From assembly GCA_900708905.1 (NCBI GenBank), contig CAADRB010000030.1, forward strand, positions 490,707 to 554,706: a stretch of 64,000 nt of DNA. The letters run 5' to 3'. The position numbers and the translations under genes are program-made. The notes beneath the pieces are model-generated. The model searched no databases. It saw only the letters and a program-made list of their open reading frames with translations, and had not been told where the DNA came from. This stretch comes from Hymenolepis diminuta. Its lineage: Eukaryota; Platyhelminthes; Cestoda; Cyclophyllidea; Hymenolepididae. Within the stretch, counting starts at the first letter, position 1; every line of letters begins with the position of its first letter. Below, piece by piece: positions 1 to 13,904 of this stretch.

Positions 1-197
1 AAGAATTTGACTTTGCATATGTTGTAGCAGTATATCATTATGCATAAATTAATTTTTGCTTTTGAATTGACTGAATCTACCACAATTTACAGTTGTCTAT
101 CACCGCATATTAACAACCGTAGTCACATAAATTGTCTATCTTATAGGTAGGCACACCATAAATTGTGAATATTAGCCAGTCGCTTCTCGAGATCAAA

Positions 198-1049
198 ATG
201 CTTCGGTTCGCCTTACTTCTCCTTCTAAATTGTATTATCAGCTCTTACGCCTGCAACAGAAAGTATTCCGAAGCCAAAATAACGGCACCACTCCCCCATG
301 GCGTATTATTAGGTAGCGTATCATCCTTGACTGAGGAAGATATGTCTGATTCGGCTTTTCAAAGTGCTCTCACTGAAGCTCTGAAGCAGTTAGAGGAAGT
401 CAACAAATGTCATTCATTTCAACTCGTTAAAGTTATCGATGCCACTAAGCAGATTGTAGCTGGTGTGAAATACACTATGAAACTTGAACTTAAACCGTCT
501 TTTTCTGAGGAGAGTGAAGAAGATTGTTCTGATTTCACCGACTCCTTTGTAGACAAAACGAAGATTGCTGAAGTTTCAGTCGTGTCAAAAGCACTTGGAG
601 ATCCAAAATATATTGTCACCTTCAATCCAACCTCGCATTTCGAAAGTGATGGAACAATGAAATTCACAGAAGAACTGAACACTTGGAGCGTCATGACTCC
701 TGAAGACTTCATGATGCCAGTATTCCAGAAGGCTATTCAAGAAGCAATCGATAAACTGAATCGAGATGTAGACAAATGTTTCCATTATGAGTTTGTTGAA
801 ATGGTTGATGGGGAGAAAATGCTCTCATCTAAATTGAATTACAAATGGAGAATGAAGGTGGCAGAGAACTACGAATATCAGCGACAAGAATGCATAAAAC
901 TTTGTGCTGACGACTGTTCTGGAACTGATGTGTATTCAGCTAAAGCCTTCGTGAGTCCTCCCGAGAATGGAACTCCACAACTGACGGAGGTTAAATTTGA
1001 AAAACGTTTGAGTGCATCTATTGCCGATGATTATGAACCTGGATGGTAA
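198..1049 (+). CDS. Secreted two-domain cystatin-like protein
   Basis: Single-exon gene, 283 aa from the ATG at 198. A GTG-initiated reading 33 bases upstream is open but a eukaryotic start should be the ATG, which puts a hydrophobic signal peptide first (about residues 1-18, MLRFALLLLLNCIISSYA). Two repeats follow. Repeat 1 (about 28-142) has the cystatin wedge motif QIVAG at residues 85-89 followed by VKY, as in cysteine-protease inhibitors, plus Cys71 and Cys110. Repeat 2 (about 160-272) has the same layout (DKCFHYEF, then EMVDGEKMLSSKLNY) but no QxVxG, so it has probably lost papain-like protease binding; it has extra cysteines at about 232, 236 and 240. In the family, type-2 cystatins block C1 cathepsins by inserting the QxVxG loop in the active site. 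Secretion and protease inhibition by repeat 1 are inferred. A TTATAG at about 141-146 could be a splice or spliced-leader acceptor. Confidence 0.72.
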   Translation: MLRFALLLLLNCIISSYACNRKYSEAKITAPLPHGVLLGSVSSLTEEDMSDSAFQSALTEALKQLEEVNKCHSFQLVKVIDATKQIVAGVKYTMKLELKPSFSEESEEDCSDFTDSFVDKTKIAEVSVVSKALGDPKYIVTFNPTSHFESDGTMKFTEELNTWSVMTPEDFMMPVFQKAIQEAIDKLNRDVDKCFHYEFVEMVDGEKMLSSKLNYKWRMKVAENYEYQRQECIKLCADDCSGTDVYSAKAFVSPPENGTPQLTEVKFEKRLSASIADDYEPGW

Positions 1050-2236
1050 TGAGGACCCTTTGATAGAAATTATTTCTTTGATTTTGAAAACATATTCGTT
1101 ATTATTTACTTTGTTTCAATTTTAACTCAAATATTTCAATTATTTTATAAATTTACTGAAAATACATTAAAACTTTACTAATGTTTTTCGTTTTAAAGTT
1201 ACATATATGCATTTTATTATTCCATTGCCTAAAACTACTTCAAATGACTGTTATTTAATGTTTTAATTTGCTGTTTTCCAATTTAGCACCAGATTTAACA
1301 ACTATGTCTTCATCTAAAGGAAAGCCTTATTTTTCCCTTTCAGATAAAGTTAAGTTGCTTAATTAGCTTGAATCACTAGACCAGTTGTGAGATGTATTAA
1401 GCAGGAGAGATGCAACCATTTTTGTTGTACATCATTGCAGAAGAGAAAGGTGAATATGAAGATTGCATTATCTAAAAGTAATATTTCTCCCTTCTACAAA
1501 TAGTATTTTATCCCTGAGTAATGTAATTTATGTAATTTAAGGTTGTTAGGTTCGTCTAAAACTTGATCAACATAAATTTAAAGTACTGCAATGGATACGC
1601 ATGTATGCTTTCATGTGTGTTTCAAAATTTGATAGCATGAATCAGGAGCGATCGGGAATATTAAAACCGCACACGCACAGACATTTCAACAACCTCCGCA
1701 TCTCTTTCCCTTCCGTGGCTTCTAGTCCTGACCGATATTTTCTCGACTTCTCTCCGTCTTATTGTACCGCTAGAAGATATCTGAGCTAGAAGAATGATGA
1801 CTTGACACTGCTCTCCAGGATCAAAGATACTAAGATACTGCTCTTTCCTTTAATATTTTAAACCATTTTAAAGCTAATTTAATGGTAATTACGTGCCTAC
1901 CTGAGAAATGTAATTGCGTTTCGCGTATTTACCTGAATCACCAAAATTGGACACCATTGTAAAATTCAATGAAGATTAATAGTACCGATAAACAAATCAC
2001 TGTTTACATGCAAGTGTCATTTAATTGGCTACACAAGCAAGTTTGCCCGAAACAGAAGTCCGGTGATAGTGGTTTTGCCAAATATAATTGTAGTATACAC
2101 ATATAAACGGTATGACCCCATTAGACACTTCAATAGACAGATAGATAAAATTCTCTCACTGAATAGTGTATTGAAAGCATCTGCAAATTCCGTCTTCATC
2201 GTACTATCGCACTTAACTCACGGAGTATCTGCTATA

Positions 2237-2400
2237 GCCTAATTAGCCTCCAAAATGTCAGAGTTTAATAATACCACGTAAATGTCTTAATGGTAAGCTT
2301 TCTCCAAAATTATGAATGCAACGGCTCTGCAATTTAGTACATTTTAACACATATTTAAAATTCATTAATGATTAACAATAAATTGCCATTTTTTCTCGGA
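2237..2400 (+). repeat. Dispersed repeat, copy 1
   Basis: Diverged copy of a repeat also found at about 60180-60345 in the same orientation. Shared blocks include TTAGCCTCC, AATAATAC.ACGTAA, TTTAG.ACATTTTAA and a following AACAA.AAATTG. No coding capacity is visible; the family is not identified. Confidence 0.55.
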
Positions 2401-3994
2401 TAAAAATGATTCATTTTTAGATAACGGTTTTAATATTGAAAAGTAAAGAACGAGAGCAGTTGTGAATAATCGTTCGAAAATCATTCATAATGAGCATAAG
2501 ATTAGATAATTGTGGCAAAATATCGACAATGCGCAATTTTCAAATGTTAACAGGAATACTAGTGCTTTCATTATTATCGAAAATTTCCTTATCTAAGTAT
2601 TGCATCTCAATATGGTCAACTGTAAATGAATAATCCCTAACTTATATTTATCAGGAATTTCAAATATATAAGTATCTTTTAAAAGCGACCGTTGAAAATA
2701 ACTCAAACTGAATGATTCACTTTATGATTTTACAGCAAGAGATCTCGAAATGAAATGGAAAGCGGAAAAGATGAACAAATTGATCTGGAGAAAAAGAAGT
2801 GACTTTCTGCCGAGATTTGAGTAGACAGTAGTTGTTCTTCCTATTGTATACACTGTTCTGTGTGTTTGTTAATACATTATTCATGAGTGCGAATACTCCT
2901 CCTCGTCGTCGTTGTCCTGTTCAACTTGGACGACGTGTTCGAGGCGATTAATAATGCATTTCGGTTCCACTCGCTAGCGAATACTTGTGTGAGAGAAAAG
3001 AGAGAGGTACCGTTCTTCGAGGCACGCTCCAATAAGTTACCACCTTGAGTCTTCCAGCGCGTGCCGGTGCGGAGGTGTGAGCGAACGTGGAGCATACACG
3101 CACCCAATATGAAGCCGGGGAGAGGGTGGCAGCTTGATTGTGAATAATTTATAGGCTTTTGTCAAAATACTTTCGCATTCGTCGTTGCTGTCACGCCTTC
3201 GAGGGAGAATTCCATCCACCCTGTTGGTCCCCCTTCGCCTCCTCCCCTCCTTACTCGCCTCATTAACAAATAATCCTCGTGCATTTTTCTTGTTGTCTGC
3301 TTTATTTAACCCCACTTTGCGTATATTACATCCCAGATTTTATTCTTATGCAATTGAGACTTAAATAAGATTTGTTAAAGCGTAGCTTAGATGAAAAGGG
3401 CAAGTTACGTCAAACTCACACATATTAAGAACACGTTGAACGTCAATTACGCCGCCGGATCTTTGCAAATTACCACAATCTTCTGCTTCCTAGTGACGGC
3501 CTTTAAGCAAGCCATCTTGATTAAATAAATGTGGATGGTTTGGTATTAGTCAGCTAACTCTCCCGGTTGATATTATTCAGGAAATGTATTGATCATAACC
3601 ATTAGTGTTCAAAGTTCCTACAGATTTAATACATGGAAAAAGATTATAGTATATAAGGCTTTTTGATATTATTATTTAAGGCAAGCCAAAGTCGTTCTAT
3701 TCTTGGAGGCCATCTAAAGTATGAAATCGTGTAATAAGAGATTACGAGGGATGAGTAGAAGCTGAGAGCTAAGACAGAGTGTTAAAAGAGTCTTACTTCA
3801 TTTAATTTAGGGATTCGAATTGTAAAATAGTCATTTATTGTAATCATTATTATTTATTTCATGTTCCCAAATTCAAATTTTACGATTTTGTCTTGTGGAC
3901 TGCTGAACAAATTCTTGCCCCAATTTAAAACTAACTGTAGGAAGATTGGTGAAAACAAGAGTTAATTACAAAAAAACGTAGAGACAAGACAAAT

Positions 3995-4115
3995 TAGAAT
4001 GAAAGGGTATAAGATTCCATAAGAGTAAAGAATGGGAGGGTTGTCCAAGAAGCATAAAATGGCTACGAAGGTGAGAGGAGACGACCCTCTAGCCATAATG
4101 GCCGCTTCCGTCTCA
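3995..4115 (+). repeat. Dispersed repeat, copy 1 of a second family
   Basis: Diverged copy matching about 30150-30265 in the same orientation. The shared core runs through AAGCATAAAATGGCTACGAA / AAGCATCAAATGGTACAAA, then GGTGAGAG.GAG and GCCATAATGGCC / GCCACTATGGCC. Unidentified, non-coding. Confidence 0.5.
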
Positions 4116-7100
4116 AGCAACGGGAAATTGAAGTTGAATTGATCTGGAGAAAAAAAAGTCTCATTGCCTCCTGCGTACTCATCCTGAGCTCCGTACCGGC
4201 CAATGCTTCCTTATTGGGTGGTGAGGTTGGTCAGCTTGATCAAACTGAAGTTCCTAAGTAGCTTTGTATTTGATGTCTAGCGAAATAAGAAAATGACGCA
4301 ATAGTGCCTAAGAAGATGACCGAAATTTTCAATTTTACTGTCAACAACTGTTATAATTTCTGAATTGTGAGTACTTGTCCTGATTCATGATTCTTCTATA
4401 GTTGATTAAATAATTTAGATAATTTGAAAAATGAGCCGTAAGAAGTGCATATGCACAAAGCAATCAAAAAAGATGAGCAGCCTATACTGATTTTTATGTC
4501 TGCGTCTTTGGATGAAACACATGAACCCGTAAGGAGTTAATAAGGTAGATAAAACTCAACTTTAAATCAATTTTGCAAAGATGAACAACATTTTGACTGC
4601 CAGTTTTAGTGAATGTCGAATAAACATCAGTTTCTTAATTAAAATATTTCCGATGAAGATGTGGCTTATATAAGGTAGTGTGAATACAATATAAATTATG
4701 TTAAGATCATAGTAATGCGCATAAGGCGACGAAAGATGTTAAAGAAGGCATTCTTCAAATAGTCAAGGTCACTACTTTAACTATCCTGGCATAAAATTGG
4801 AGGAAATATTATCAGTTAAAAATGAAATAAATTTACAAAAAAAACCACGTCAGTTGTCGCCTAGCAACGTCAAGAGTTGAATAGATCTATTAATTCTCTC
4901 ATTTCACGGACCCACTGCTAAAATTATTCACAACACTCCGCTTGGGAAGGGAGAGAACATCAGGCGTTGATCAAAATTAAGCAGTATGCTTGGTTGAACG
5001 TGCACGCTGAGCATTGACTTCGTGACCTCTGATCACTATTCGAAAACCTAAATTAACTTCTCCACAAGTTCCTATCTCTAACTAAATTCTTTGATGAAAG
5101 TAATCGGTCATTACCAGATTCTACTGAAAATTTCATCAGATTTGAACTCGATAAACGTAAAAGAAGAGTAAGTCTACATAAAACTTAATGTAAATGCTAA
5201 CAGAAAGGAAGACCAAAGTTTAGATATTAACATTTATGAATAAATTAAGAAGTAAATGGTCTGAAATATAGAAACGAGAAGAGAGAAGATTAAAAAGTCT
5301 GAACTAGGGAAGTATAGTGTCCTAAGATAGGTTATCTTTGAAAAACCGGAAATTGCAGATCGCTATCTGCTTATACACCAGGAGAAACGCCTCAAATGAG
5401 TATCATTCATTCGAGAACAAGTAAATAAACTTTGTTGGCATAGAAGATAAAAAACAAACATAATCTTGTCTTTTAAATAAGTAAATCTCAACTAAGAGAA
5501 TCAGACAAGATTAAATCAGCGCAGAGGGAAGGAAAAATTGTTCATTTACAATAGCACGGTGATCTATAATCTATAGTAAGATCCCTGATTCATTTAAGCT
5601 TGAGAAAAGCAAATCCTAAATGTGAGTTAAATTAAAATTTTTATTTTTCCTCACACAAACCCAAACTGTAATTGCAGCATGACGGTGTTTAAATATGCAC
5701 GAAAAGAAGTGTGGCGCGCTTCCGTAGCGGTGTGTGTGTGAGCTCTGTACTTAAGTAAGGAAATGAAGTAAAGAAAAATCTTCTTTTCCCGCCACGGTTC
5801 TTCTTCCTGCCTGCTTTCTCCTCCCCTTTGGCCTTCTTTTGAAATGGGGTAGCGCAGGCGGTAAGAGATTGAGGTAGAGAGGGAAAGCAAAGACTATCCT
5901 CTGGCTTTCCGATGAAAGAGATAATTTGATGTGACAAGTTTTTAATAATGCAGTGGTTTTGCGGTAAAAAAGGTGCTAATTCTTCTGGTACTGCTGCAGT
6001 AGTAGAAGAATGAAAAAACAGAGCTGGTTAGCGGTGTGGAAAGCAGCCATGTGTGCCACGGAGCTCCTGAATTATGCACCATCTTCAGTTGGAAAAGCTG
6101 AGATTATGAAGTGAACCACGAAGGTAATTATTTGTCCAATCTCCATATATATTCACACTCTTCCGCTTCAATCTTTCCCCAGTTTCTTATATTCTCAGGG
6201 ATCTTGCCTTATTCATAAGTCGTGAATGAAAAAAATGTGTTGACCCGTAATTAGATAGGGAAAACTTTCTGAAATCAAAGCTGACTTAACATGGAGAAAA
6301 TTGAAGATTGCTAAATAATCCATTCAAATAAAATAATTAAAATCATCACTAATAGTTTATTTAAATTGAAAATTTGTATCACCAAATAATGCAGCTATAC
6401 TGAGAAAAGAATTTTACAAAGTGCGCAATTAATCATTGTGCACAGTTCCCGACTATTCAAAATAATCCACCTTGTAAATTTCTATAGTAAGCAATATTAT
6501 CGGTAAGCGTATATTTTCACTCGAGAAGCGTTCATATGAATCGAAAATTGGGATGTATTTGACGACAGGCAGAAAATGAGCCAGTACCAGGTCGTCAGGT
6601 CTCAGAGGGAGTTTTTCGTGTGACCATAAATCGTCATAGGGCCACTCAAAAATGGGTCACGGTTAATCTTATGATCCTTAATCACTTTGTTTTACATCTG
6701 ATTGCTAGTGGCTAGTTTTAAAATTCGAATGGCTTGAAATGACAAAAATATGTGCGTTAATTGTAAATCGAAATCTATAAATAAGTATGAAATGAAATCT
6801 AAGATTTCACCATATAAAAACACTAATTAATTTTTATAAGGCAGGAGCATAGGTATCAGAAAACTAATCTAGAAAAATAAGATCAATAGAAAATAACTTT
6901 TCTACCTAAACAAAATAATTTGATGAGAGTAAATTGAAGTCCTTTATATGGGATAGGTGCAATAATCCCGCAGTTTCTAATATCTGATCCCCTGATGAGC
7001 TGCTTTTGAGACGTAACGAGATGAGTGTGGTCGACTTTCCTATAGTCATACGTATCGCGTTTATTTACCCAAACAATTTTAATTCATCCAGCATGCTAAG

Positions 7101-10100
7101 ATGAGATCTAGAAGTTTTGCCTCCAGACCATTATGTGTAAATCACGCTATTTTATAACCTAATGCAAACGAAAACAGAAATATAACACCTAGTTCTGGAA
7201 AAAGTGTAGACAAGTCCACACTGTGCTCTTAAGTATTTTGAGCTAATAAGTTACTGGGGACAATGATTAACCGATCCCTACTCGTGCTAAAGATATTTTT
7301 GCATTTCATGACCGTGTTAAACACTCATTGGATTCAAAATATTAATCTGTTTTAAACAAGTAAACCGCATTTAAAGTAACTGGTGATTGGTTAAGGTCAT
7401 AGTGAATTTTATTATATATTTTCTTAATTAGGAGAGAATAAAATCTATTAAGAATTAAAATAAGAGTATAAAAGAAAAAAGTCTTTAACCTTTTTATTTT
7501 CCTGATGTATGTGGTATCTCGAACAAATCTTGCCAGACTGGAACTGACCTGTCATATGCCACCATCCCCCTATTTATATTCCTCTTCGGGCCCCTCTTGT
7601 GATATACGCTTATCCAAACCTGTCACCGTCCGGCGAACCCAACAGAAGTATTGACGTTTTTCTTAAGAATTCATCCCTAGGCTACTAAATAATTTGTTTT
7701 TTTCCACATTTCATAATTAATACCAAATGACTCCCTTTCAGATTTCTTCCTTATAACTTCCTAATTTCTGCAAATACTACTTCTATAAACTCAATGCTGT
7801 GATTTGTACTGTACACAACTTTTTGTATAACTGAACAGCTTAGATCAGAAATTATTTCAAAATGAAATCAGCCGAAGGCATTCATTTTAGATAAAATAGT
7901 TGTTTTTTTTGTAGAAAAGAAAATACTTCGAGAAAACAAAAACGAAAAAATGATGAAAATATTTCGATTTATTATTTTGGATTTATATAAATATCTAGTT
8001 TTATTTAAGTTTCAAAAAGGATATATGTATAATTTTATCAATAAAAATCAAATTTATTTTATTCTTTATAATTTTTTAAACTTCTTTTTAAATGAAATAA
8101 TTAAATGCCATTATAGGACCAATTACATAGGACCATTGACCTAAAATGATATTAGACATCCCGAAATTTAGTTAAAATATCTTGAACGATACTTGAATTG
8201 GTTAACTATTATTATTGTTATTATCCATAGTAATGGGGAAGAATTTTACAATTTTTAAGTGTTGGAAGCAATTGAAATTGGTTAATACCAAGTTCAACAA
8301 ATGATAAAGAGGTTGGGAGTGGAAAGATGCCTAGGGCAACGTCGAGATAACAAAGAGTCTTAATCCGGTTGATTTTTTAATTCGGCTCATATAGTATCTA
8401 CTAAATGGATAATTCGCGCTCCAAAATGATCTTGTATGACATTTAGAAGCTTGCAATCTCAACGAAGAAGAGATAACAAAAATTTAAGTTTGTAGAGCTT
8501 CGTAAGCAGTGTTCATTCAAAGTGATTAAATCTCCTAGATTTTTCCTTTAACAATTCAAGATCATCAGCACTGAATAAAGATTACAGATAATATCAAAAG
8601 TCCATTTTATTCTCTGTTAAATATAATTTAATGTTATTCATCGTCTAGATAACAGCCATTCAAATTTATAATTCATTAGAATTGAAGAATTAACCCGCAA
8701 CTTTCAATGCCATTATGCATACAAAATAAATACATATTTCACGCTTCCTTATTAATAAGTAATGCACGCGTATAAGTCATATATTTAATGTCACTTTATT
8801 GTTTTGGTATACCCTCCTTCTGGGGCTTACCTAGGCGAAAGAATAAATAAGAAATGAGGAAAAGAGTGGAGAAAAGAGGGAGGAGAGTTGGGAGAGCAGA
8901 GAAATGATTGATACAGTCCGTTTAATCATGGATTAACTAATTTGCTTTGTGACCTTCATAAATAAATACTATCGGAGAGGGAGATAGATAATGATGTGTC
9001 CGAGAGAATTAAATATGCATTGCAACTGGTTGCAAGATTGCGAGGAAGAACGTAATGCAGAAGTAATTATCAGTGTTTTGAATGAAGGTTGACTTATTAA
9101 TTACAGCACCATTTTGTGAGATAGAACTATAGACTACATGATGATTATCTATTCAGAACCCTCTTTATGCTCTCCAAATCCCACCTTCTAATCCTCAAAT
9201 ATATTGTTATCGGCGCAACATATCGAATGGCACGAATGCCGATATTGTGATGTTATCATTCGCTTCTCCCTAAGTTCGAGACAATTTGGAGTCCTGTATT
9301 GTGTTAGACATTTATGTGCTAAAAGCAACTTCATTTTCATAGGCGCGGTTTAATCTTAATTTTTTGCTCTTTCGATAGGCACTTTCCTTCTTTTCAATCC
9401 GAATTTTAGTATATCGATTTTTTAATCATACCTGTAATTTGGTGTTTAAATAAAATTGAATTGCAAACGGCCATCATAAACTTTGAAGTCACAAGAGGGT
9501 AAAATGAATTAATTAAGAGACAAAAAATTAGTTTGAAATTTCTAACGGCCCACCTAAGAACACTTCATAATGTTCTAGTAAATTTCATATCAGAAATTTA
9601 TGATAATTACTTCCAATTAAATTAAGTTTAAAATGAATTTAAGCTAACAAGAAAATTTGAGCCTGATTCTACCATCCCTCAAGCCACTTTATATGGATGA
9701 AATATTTATTTGTGACCTACTAGAACTACCCAGTTTTTGGACATATCTTCATGCGTCAATCAAGTTGCCTAAACAAAAGCTTCTTCATAGCGTAATTTTA
9801 TCCTAAATAATGGAACGAAATGCGGTGTGTTCTGGACCAGAATAATCTACAGGATTAAGAGTCACAACTATCAGAGATCCAGAAGATAGAGTTAAGAGTA
9901 AAGCAGAATTTATCAAACACCAACGGATAAAAATCGAGAGGGAGAGAGAGAACTTGAAAAAGGATGAAAGAAGAATTGGACGCATTTCCACCGTCAGTCT
10001 TGTAATCGACTTCCCGTCATATTTTAGCGCGAAAACTGAGTCATTGCGAAATAGGCGAGAACAAATCGCTAATCAATATTCTCCACCTAAGACTATTCGA

Positions 10101-13100
10101 GGAAACGCAAAAAGCGCAAACATGATTTCTTTATTCAGACGAATTGTGAGCCGTATATCACTGATTCTAGTATATGTCATATGTACTTCGAGTGTATATA
10201 GTAAAGCTATTGAAAATTAGCATAAGAAGCTAATAAGCATTCATCTTAGTGGACTGATAAGACTCCATCAGGTAATATTAAGTTCTCCCCCTTCGTTTTT
10301 TATCCATCGAAATAATTGTAAATAACTTATGGGATCTTCTGAGTCTTTGTGGGTAGTTTACAATGTCTTGCACAAGTGACTTTAATAATTAATAATAATA
10401 ATAATTTATTAATAGATAGTATTAAGGATACGAATTGGACAAACGAATGCATGGCTTCCAAGTCCCCATACTTTTTTTAAGAGGGACTGCGAAATTCAAT
10501 GCCCTTCATGCACTGTGGGGTTATTTTCTTTAAATTTTAAATATAAGGTTATTTTCATATCAGTATTTTTAGAATCCTTACTATTTTTGTCTTCGTGTTT
10601 CGCAGCGTAGCCTTAGACTGATTATATGACATATTCCCTCTTTATAAACACATTGTATCTGACTGAATTTTCTATAGGCCCAAACTGGCTCCTAACACAG
10701 AACACAAGACTCTATAATTATTTCCTTAATCCGTAAAGATACAGTCCAATTTCTTTAATAATATCACATAAGAGAAAGAAAGCTTAGCTACATGGTACCT
10801 AGTTAGGCTACCACTCTCCTAACTGTTTGTGATCTGCACCATAATAAAAGATAGGAAAGGAGGCTCGGCCGTGCTATTAACCTTTTGATATATCTTTTAA
10901 AATCAGTTTTGAAGTGCGAAATAAAACAAACTATCATCTTCTTGATCAAATATCTGTAATCATCAATGTCATCTCAAATAGTTAGTCGGTGGATACTAAT
11001 TAGATTTTCAGCCTATCTATATGAAATGAACTCAAAATTAATCAAATAAGTGAGAATGAGCAAGTGTATTACATTAATTCTCAGAATTCAAAATTTATTA
11101 CCATTACACATGGTAATGCAAAAATCGTTGACAAGTTTTAATCGTAGCAGAGTGGTCCAGCGATAGATAATAGATATATAAATGTAGTTGGGGATGTCAG
11201 GAGTCTTACTTTATTTAAATTCTGGAGACATTAAGATTTTCTCATTCTCATAAGGTAATTAGTTTACACTTAGTAATGTCCAAATGTTTCAAACCTAAAT
11301 TTCCATGAGTTGGTCCATAGATTTCTGGGTCAATTCAAGTCCACATTATTCAGATCTTATTAACCAATGATTGAGCGACCCACTTTAATTCATTTGTATT
11401 TCCTTACAGTTGTGAGGTAGCATATGAGACTAGCAAATCTAGTAAATATAGCAGAGCTCATCAAAGTTCATTCAAGGTAAATTCTAATAAATTCAACTTA
11501 GGGTCAAATTCTAATGCGCAAAATAATCTTCTCATTTACATTTGATAATTCTTCAGTTTATGTCTTTACTTGCTCTCCGTAATAAAAATCAAAATTTTAA
11601 AGTTTTGATATCAATAAAATATGTTTCATTAGTCCGACAGCTTTTTTACTTTTTTTATTAAATTAAATAAGACAGCAGCCGTTCTTTAGTTAATTATATG
11701 TCGGATGACGCAAGTTTAAAGCAGCAAAGCATTAGAAGTTGGCCACTCTTGTAATTCCCAGTTGAAATAAAGTTATAAATGTCTTTGCGATCATTACTTA
11801 TTAAAGAACACAATGGGAATGAATAATAAAGAGGCGGAGTAGAGAAGACTGTGCCTAGGAGAAAATAGTTGTCTCCAATTGGCTGAGAGGCAACCAATCA
11901 TCTTGCCGTCAGCTCCACGTGGATGAGGAGGCTAGAAAAGAGCAAACAGATAAATCCTCTCATTTATTTCCCTAAAACACACTTTACAGTCAGATATGTC
12001 CCAAATACAAGCCAAAGAAGCTCATGTGAGTTTTAATTTAACAAACATATATATGGTAATATTAAATTCATAGTAGTATGATCTGGCTTGCATTTGTATA
12101 TTAGCTTTGATTTTTAATATTTTTTCTTAAATTCTTGCATTCTGTATCAAAAATTACACTTAAATTACATATGATTTTCATTTAAACTTACAATTTGTTG
12201 ATTTTTATGAATTACGTGACAATATGTTTACTTATCCACGCCGCTTTTCTGATTCACAATGTTTGTATTTTACTAATTAATTATAACATTGTATTCGAAG
12301 CCTAAATTTGTTGGCAGAAATCGGCCCTTATAAAATTTAGTCGAATTTGCCATTCGATATTTTCGTTTTCTTCTTTGTATTTTTAAATATTGATATAAAT
12401 TCTGGTTTATTAGCCGAATTGCAAGGGGTTGCAATTTGTCTACAAATAGCAAAAATGAGAATTGTATATTTACACACCGATGGCATTATATCAGCCATTA
12501 AAAGATACAACTATATCGAGGTAGTATAATTTTATACTTAATGCAACTAACCTGTCTATCGCTTCTAAACATCGGGAACATGAACCAGTTTTATGAAATT
12601 TATGTGTTAAAACCCGAAATCTTAACTTTGGAACATAAGACTACAAAGCGATAAACGACCCCTTTTAAGAACATATGGAAAACCTGAGGAATCTTTTCTT
12701 TTACTGTTTCTTGTGCAATTTTGCAGTACAATGATCAATATCAGCACAGTTCAAGGTACCGTACTAGCTGCAATATAATTTCAATGGATCTACGGTAATT
12801 TAAATGACATAATAAAGTTGCAAAATATAAAAAAAATTAAAGAACAGTCGCATATATTTAGAAGACTCTATAAAAGATGATGGAATTTCAGAAATCATTG
12901 ATACACATCTGGTGACCTAAAATGGTAAGTATGAAAAGTCCACAATAGATTATGTTGAAAGTTCATGATATTCCCTTCTCAAAGTTAATGTGCAAGTGAC
13001 TCAAAGCAGAACATTTAATAAAGGTGTCAATATATTACTGAGGGGCTCTATAATTTAGATTACCTGCGTCGACACATATTTAGTATCTATCAAACGTTTC

Positions 13101-13310
13101 TTAAACAGAGAGGCTTTGTGGTACTCGCATTCCCTCGATAGGCTTATGAGTAATCATAAGACTAATTCCCAAGAGGACTTCAGGTTCCCTGACCTTAATG
13201 GAGAGGCATCGACCGCTTTGTTATCAAAGAATCACGCAAAGATTCGCGGGTGCGCATACACACAGCTCACCTCCTGGTGCGCGCGGTCGTTTTGAATAAT
13301 TGAAAACGCA

Positions 13311-13318
13311 TATATAAG
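13311..13318 (+). promoter_or_regulatory. Possible TATA box (TATATAAG)
   Basis: A TATATAAG lies in a less AT-rich, pyrimidine-rich island about 590 bp upstream of the first visible exon of the zinc-finger gene. It is followed by CT-rich sequence and by GTAGAAG|GTAAAA, which could be a donor ending a leader exon near 13400. Placement is suggestive only; TATA-like words are frequent in AT-rich DNA. Confidence 0.2.
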
Positions 13319-13904
13319 CTCCCTCTCTCGCTTTCTCCGCCTAACTCTATCTCAAGGCTGTTCCCTCTTCCTCCTGCATAATTTAGACTGTGTAGAAGGT
13401 AAAATTCATCTCCGCTCCGCTCCACTGTGTGTACCCTCTACACTATGTATGTGTTTCTGACCACCTTTCTAATTAGCATGAACTGGGAGAGAGTTATAAC
13501 TTATTCAAGCACGATGCTGAGACAGGGGCGCTGTAGCATGCGTTTCACCTCATCTATTATTTATCCCTCCTACCGGTAGAAGCTTATGTGTAAAATTAGA
13601 GCATACATTATTCTTCTCTATCTAATCTTTAGTTTCCACTCTCGGTCCTCACCCTACCTCGCACTTTACGTCGCTTCTTGTCGCCAATAAATCCTCTTCC
13701 AAATTGGACTAAAAATCAATACTAATTAATGGTCTTATAATCATTTTGCCATCAATACATGCACTGAACTACGAGCTGACTTAAAAAATTACCAATTGAA
13801 AATCGACGTATAATTCTTATAGACATCAAATTATTCTTGTTATTTCATAATCATATGATGAAATTAGTTTTATTAATTAACTATTTTTGTTTTTTCCAAT
13901 TTAG

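Larger units (their letters stand above)
1050..13904. other. 12.8 kb without a recognised gene
   Basis: All open frames here are short, AT-rich and without recognisable domains. The stretch holds two dispersed repeat copies (about 2237-2400 and 3995-4115) and less AT-rich islands near 2880-3320, 5650-5930 and 13200-13460. It may be largely the upstream introns or the regulatory region of the zinc-finger gene that follows, but no upstream finger-encoding exon was found. Confidence 0.5.

Noticed and set aside
7950..8144. 64-codon open frame rich in Ile, Phe, Asn and Tyr
   Set aside because: Composition follows the very AT-rich local DNA; no domain, no splice support.
9954..10220. 88-codon open frame between the cystatin and zinc-finger genes
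   Set aside because: No recognisable motif, overlaps an open frame on the other strand, no acceptor or donor that would link it to the zinc-finger exons.
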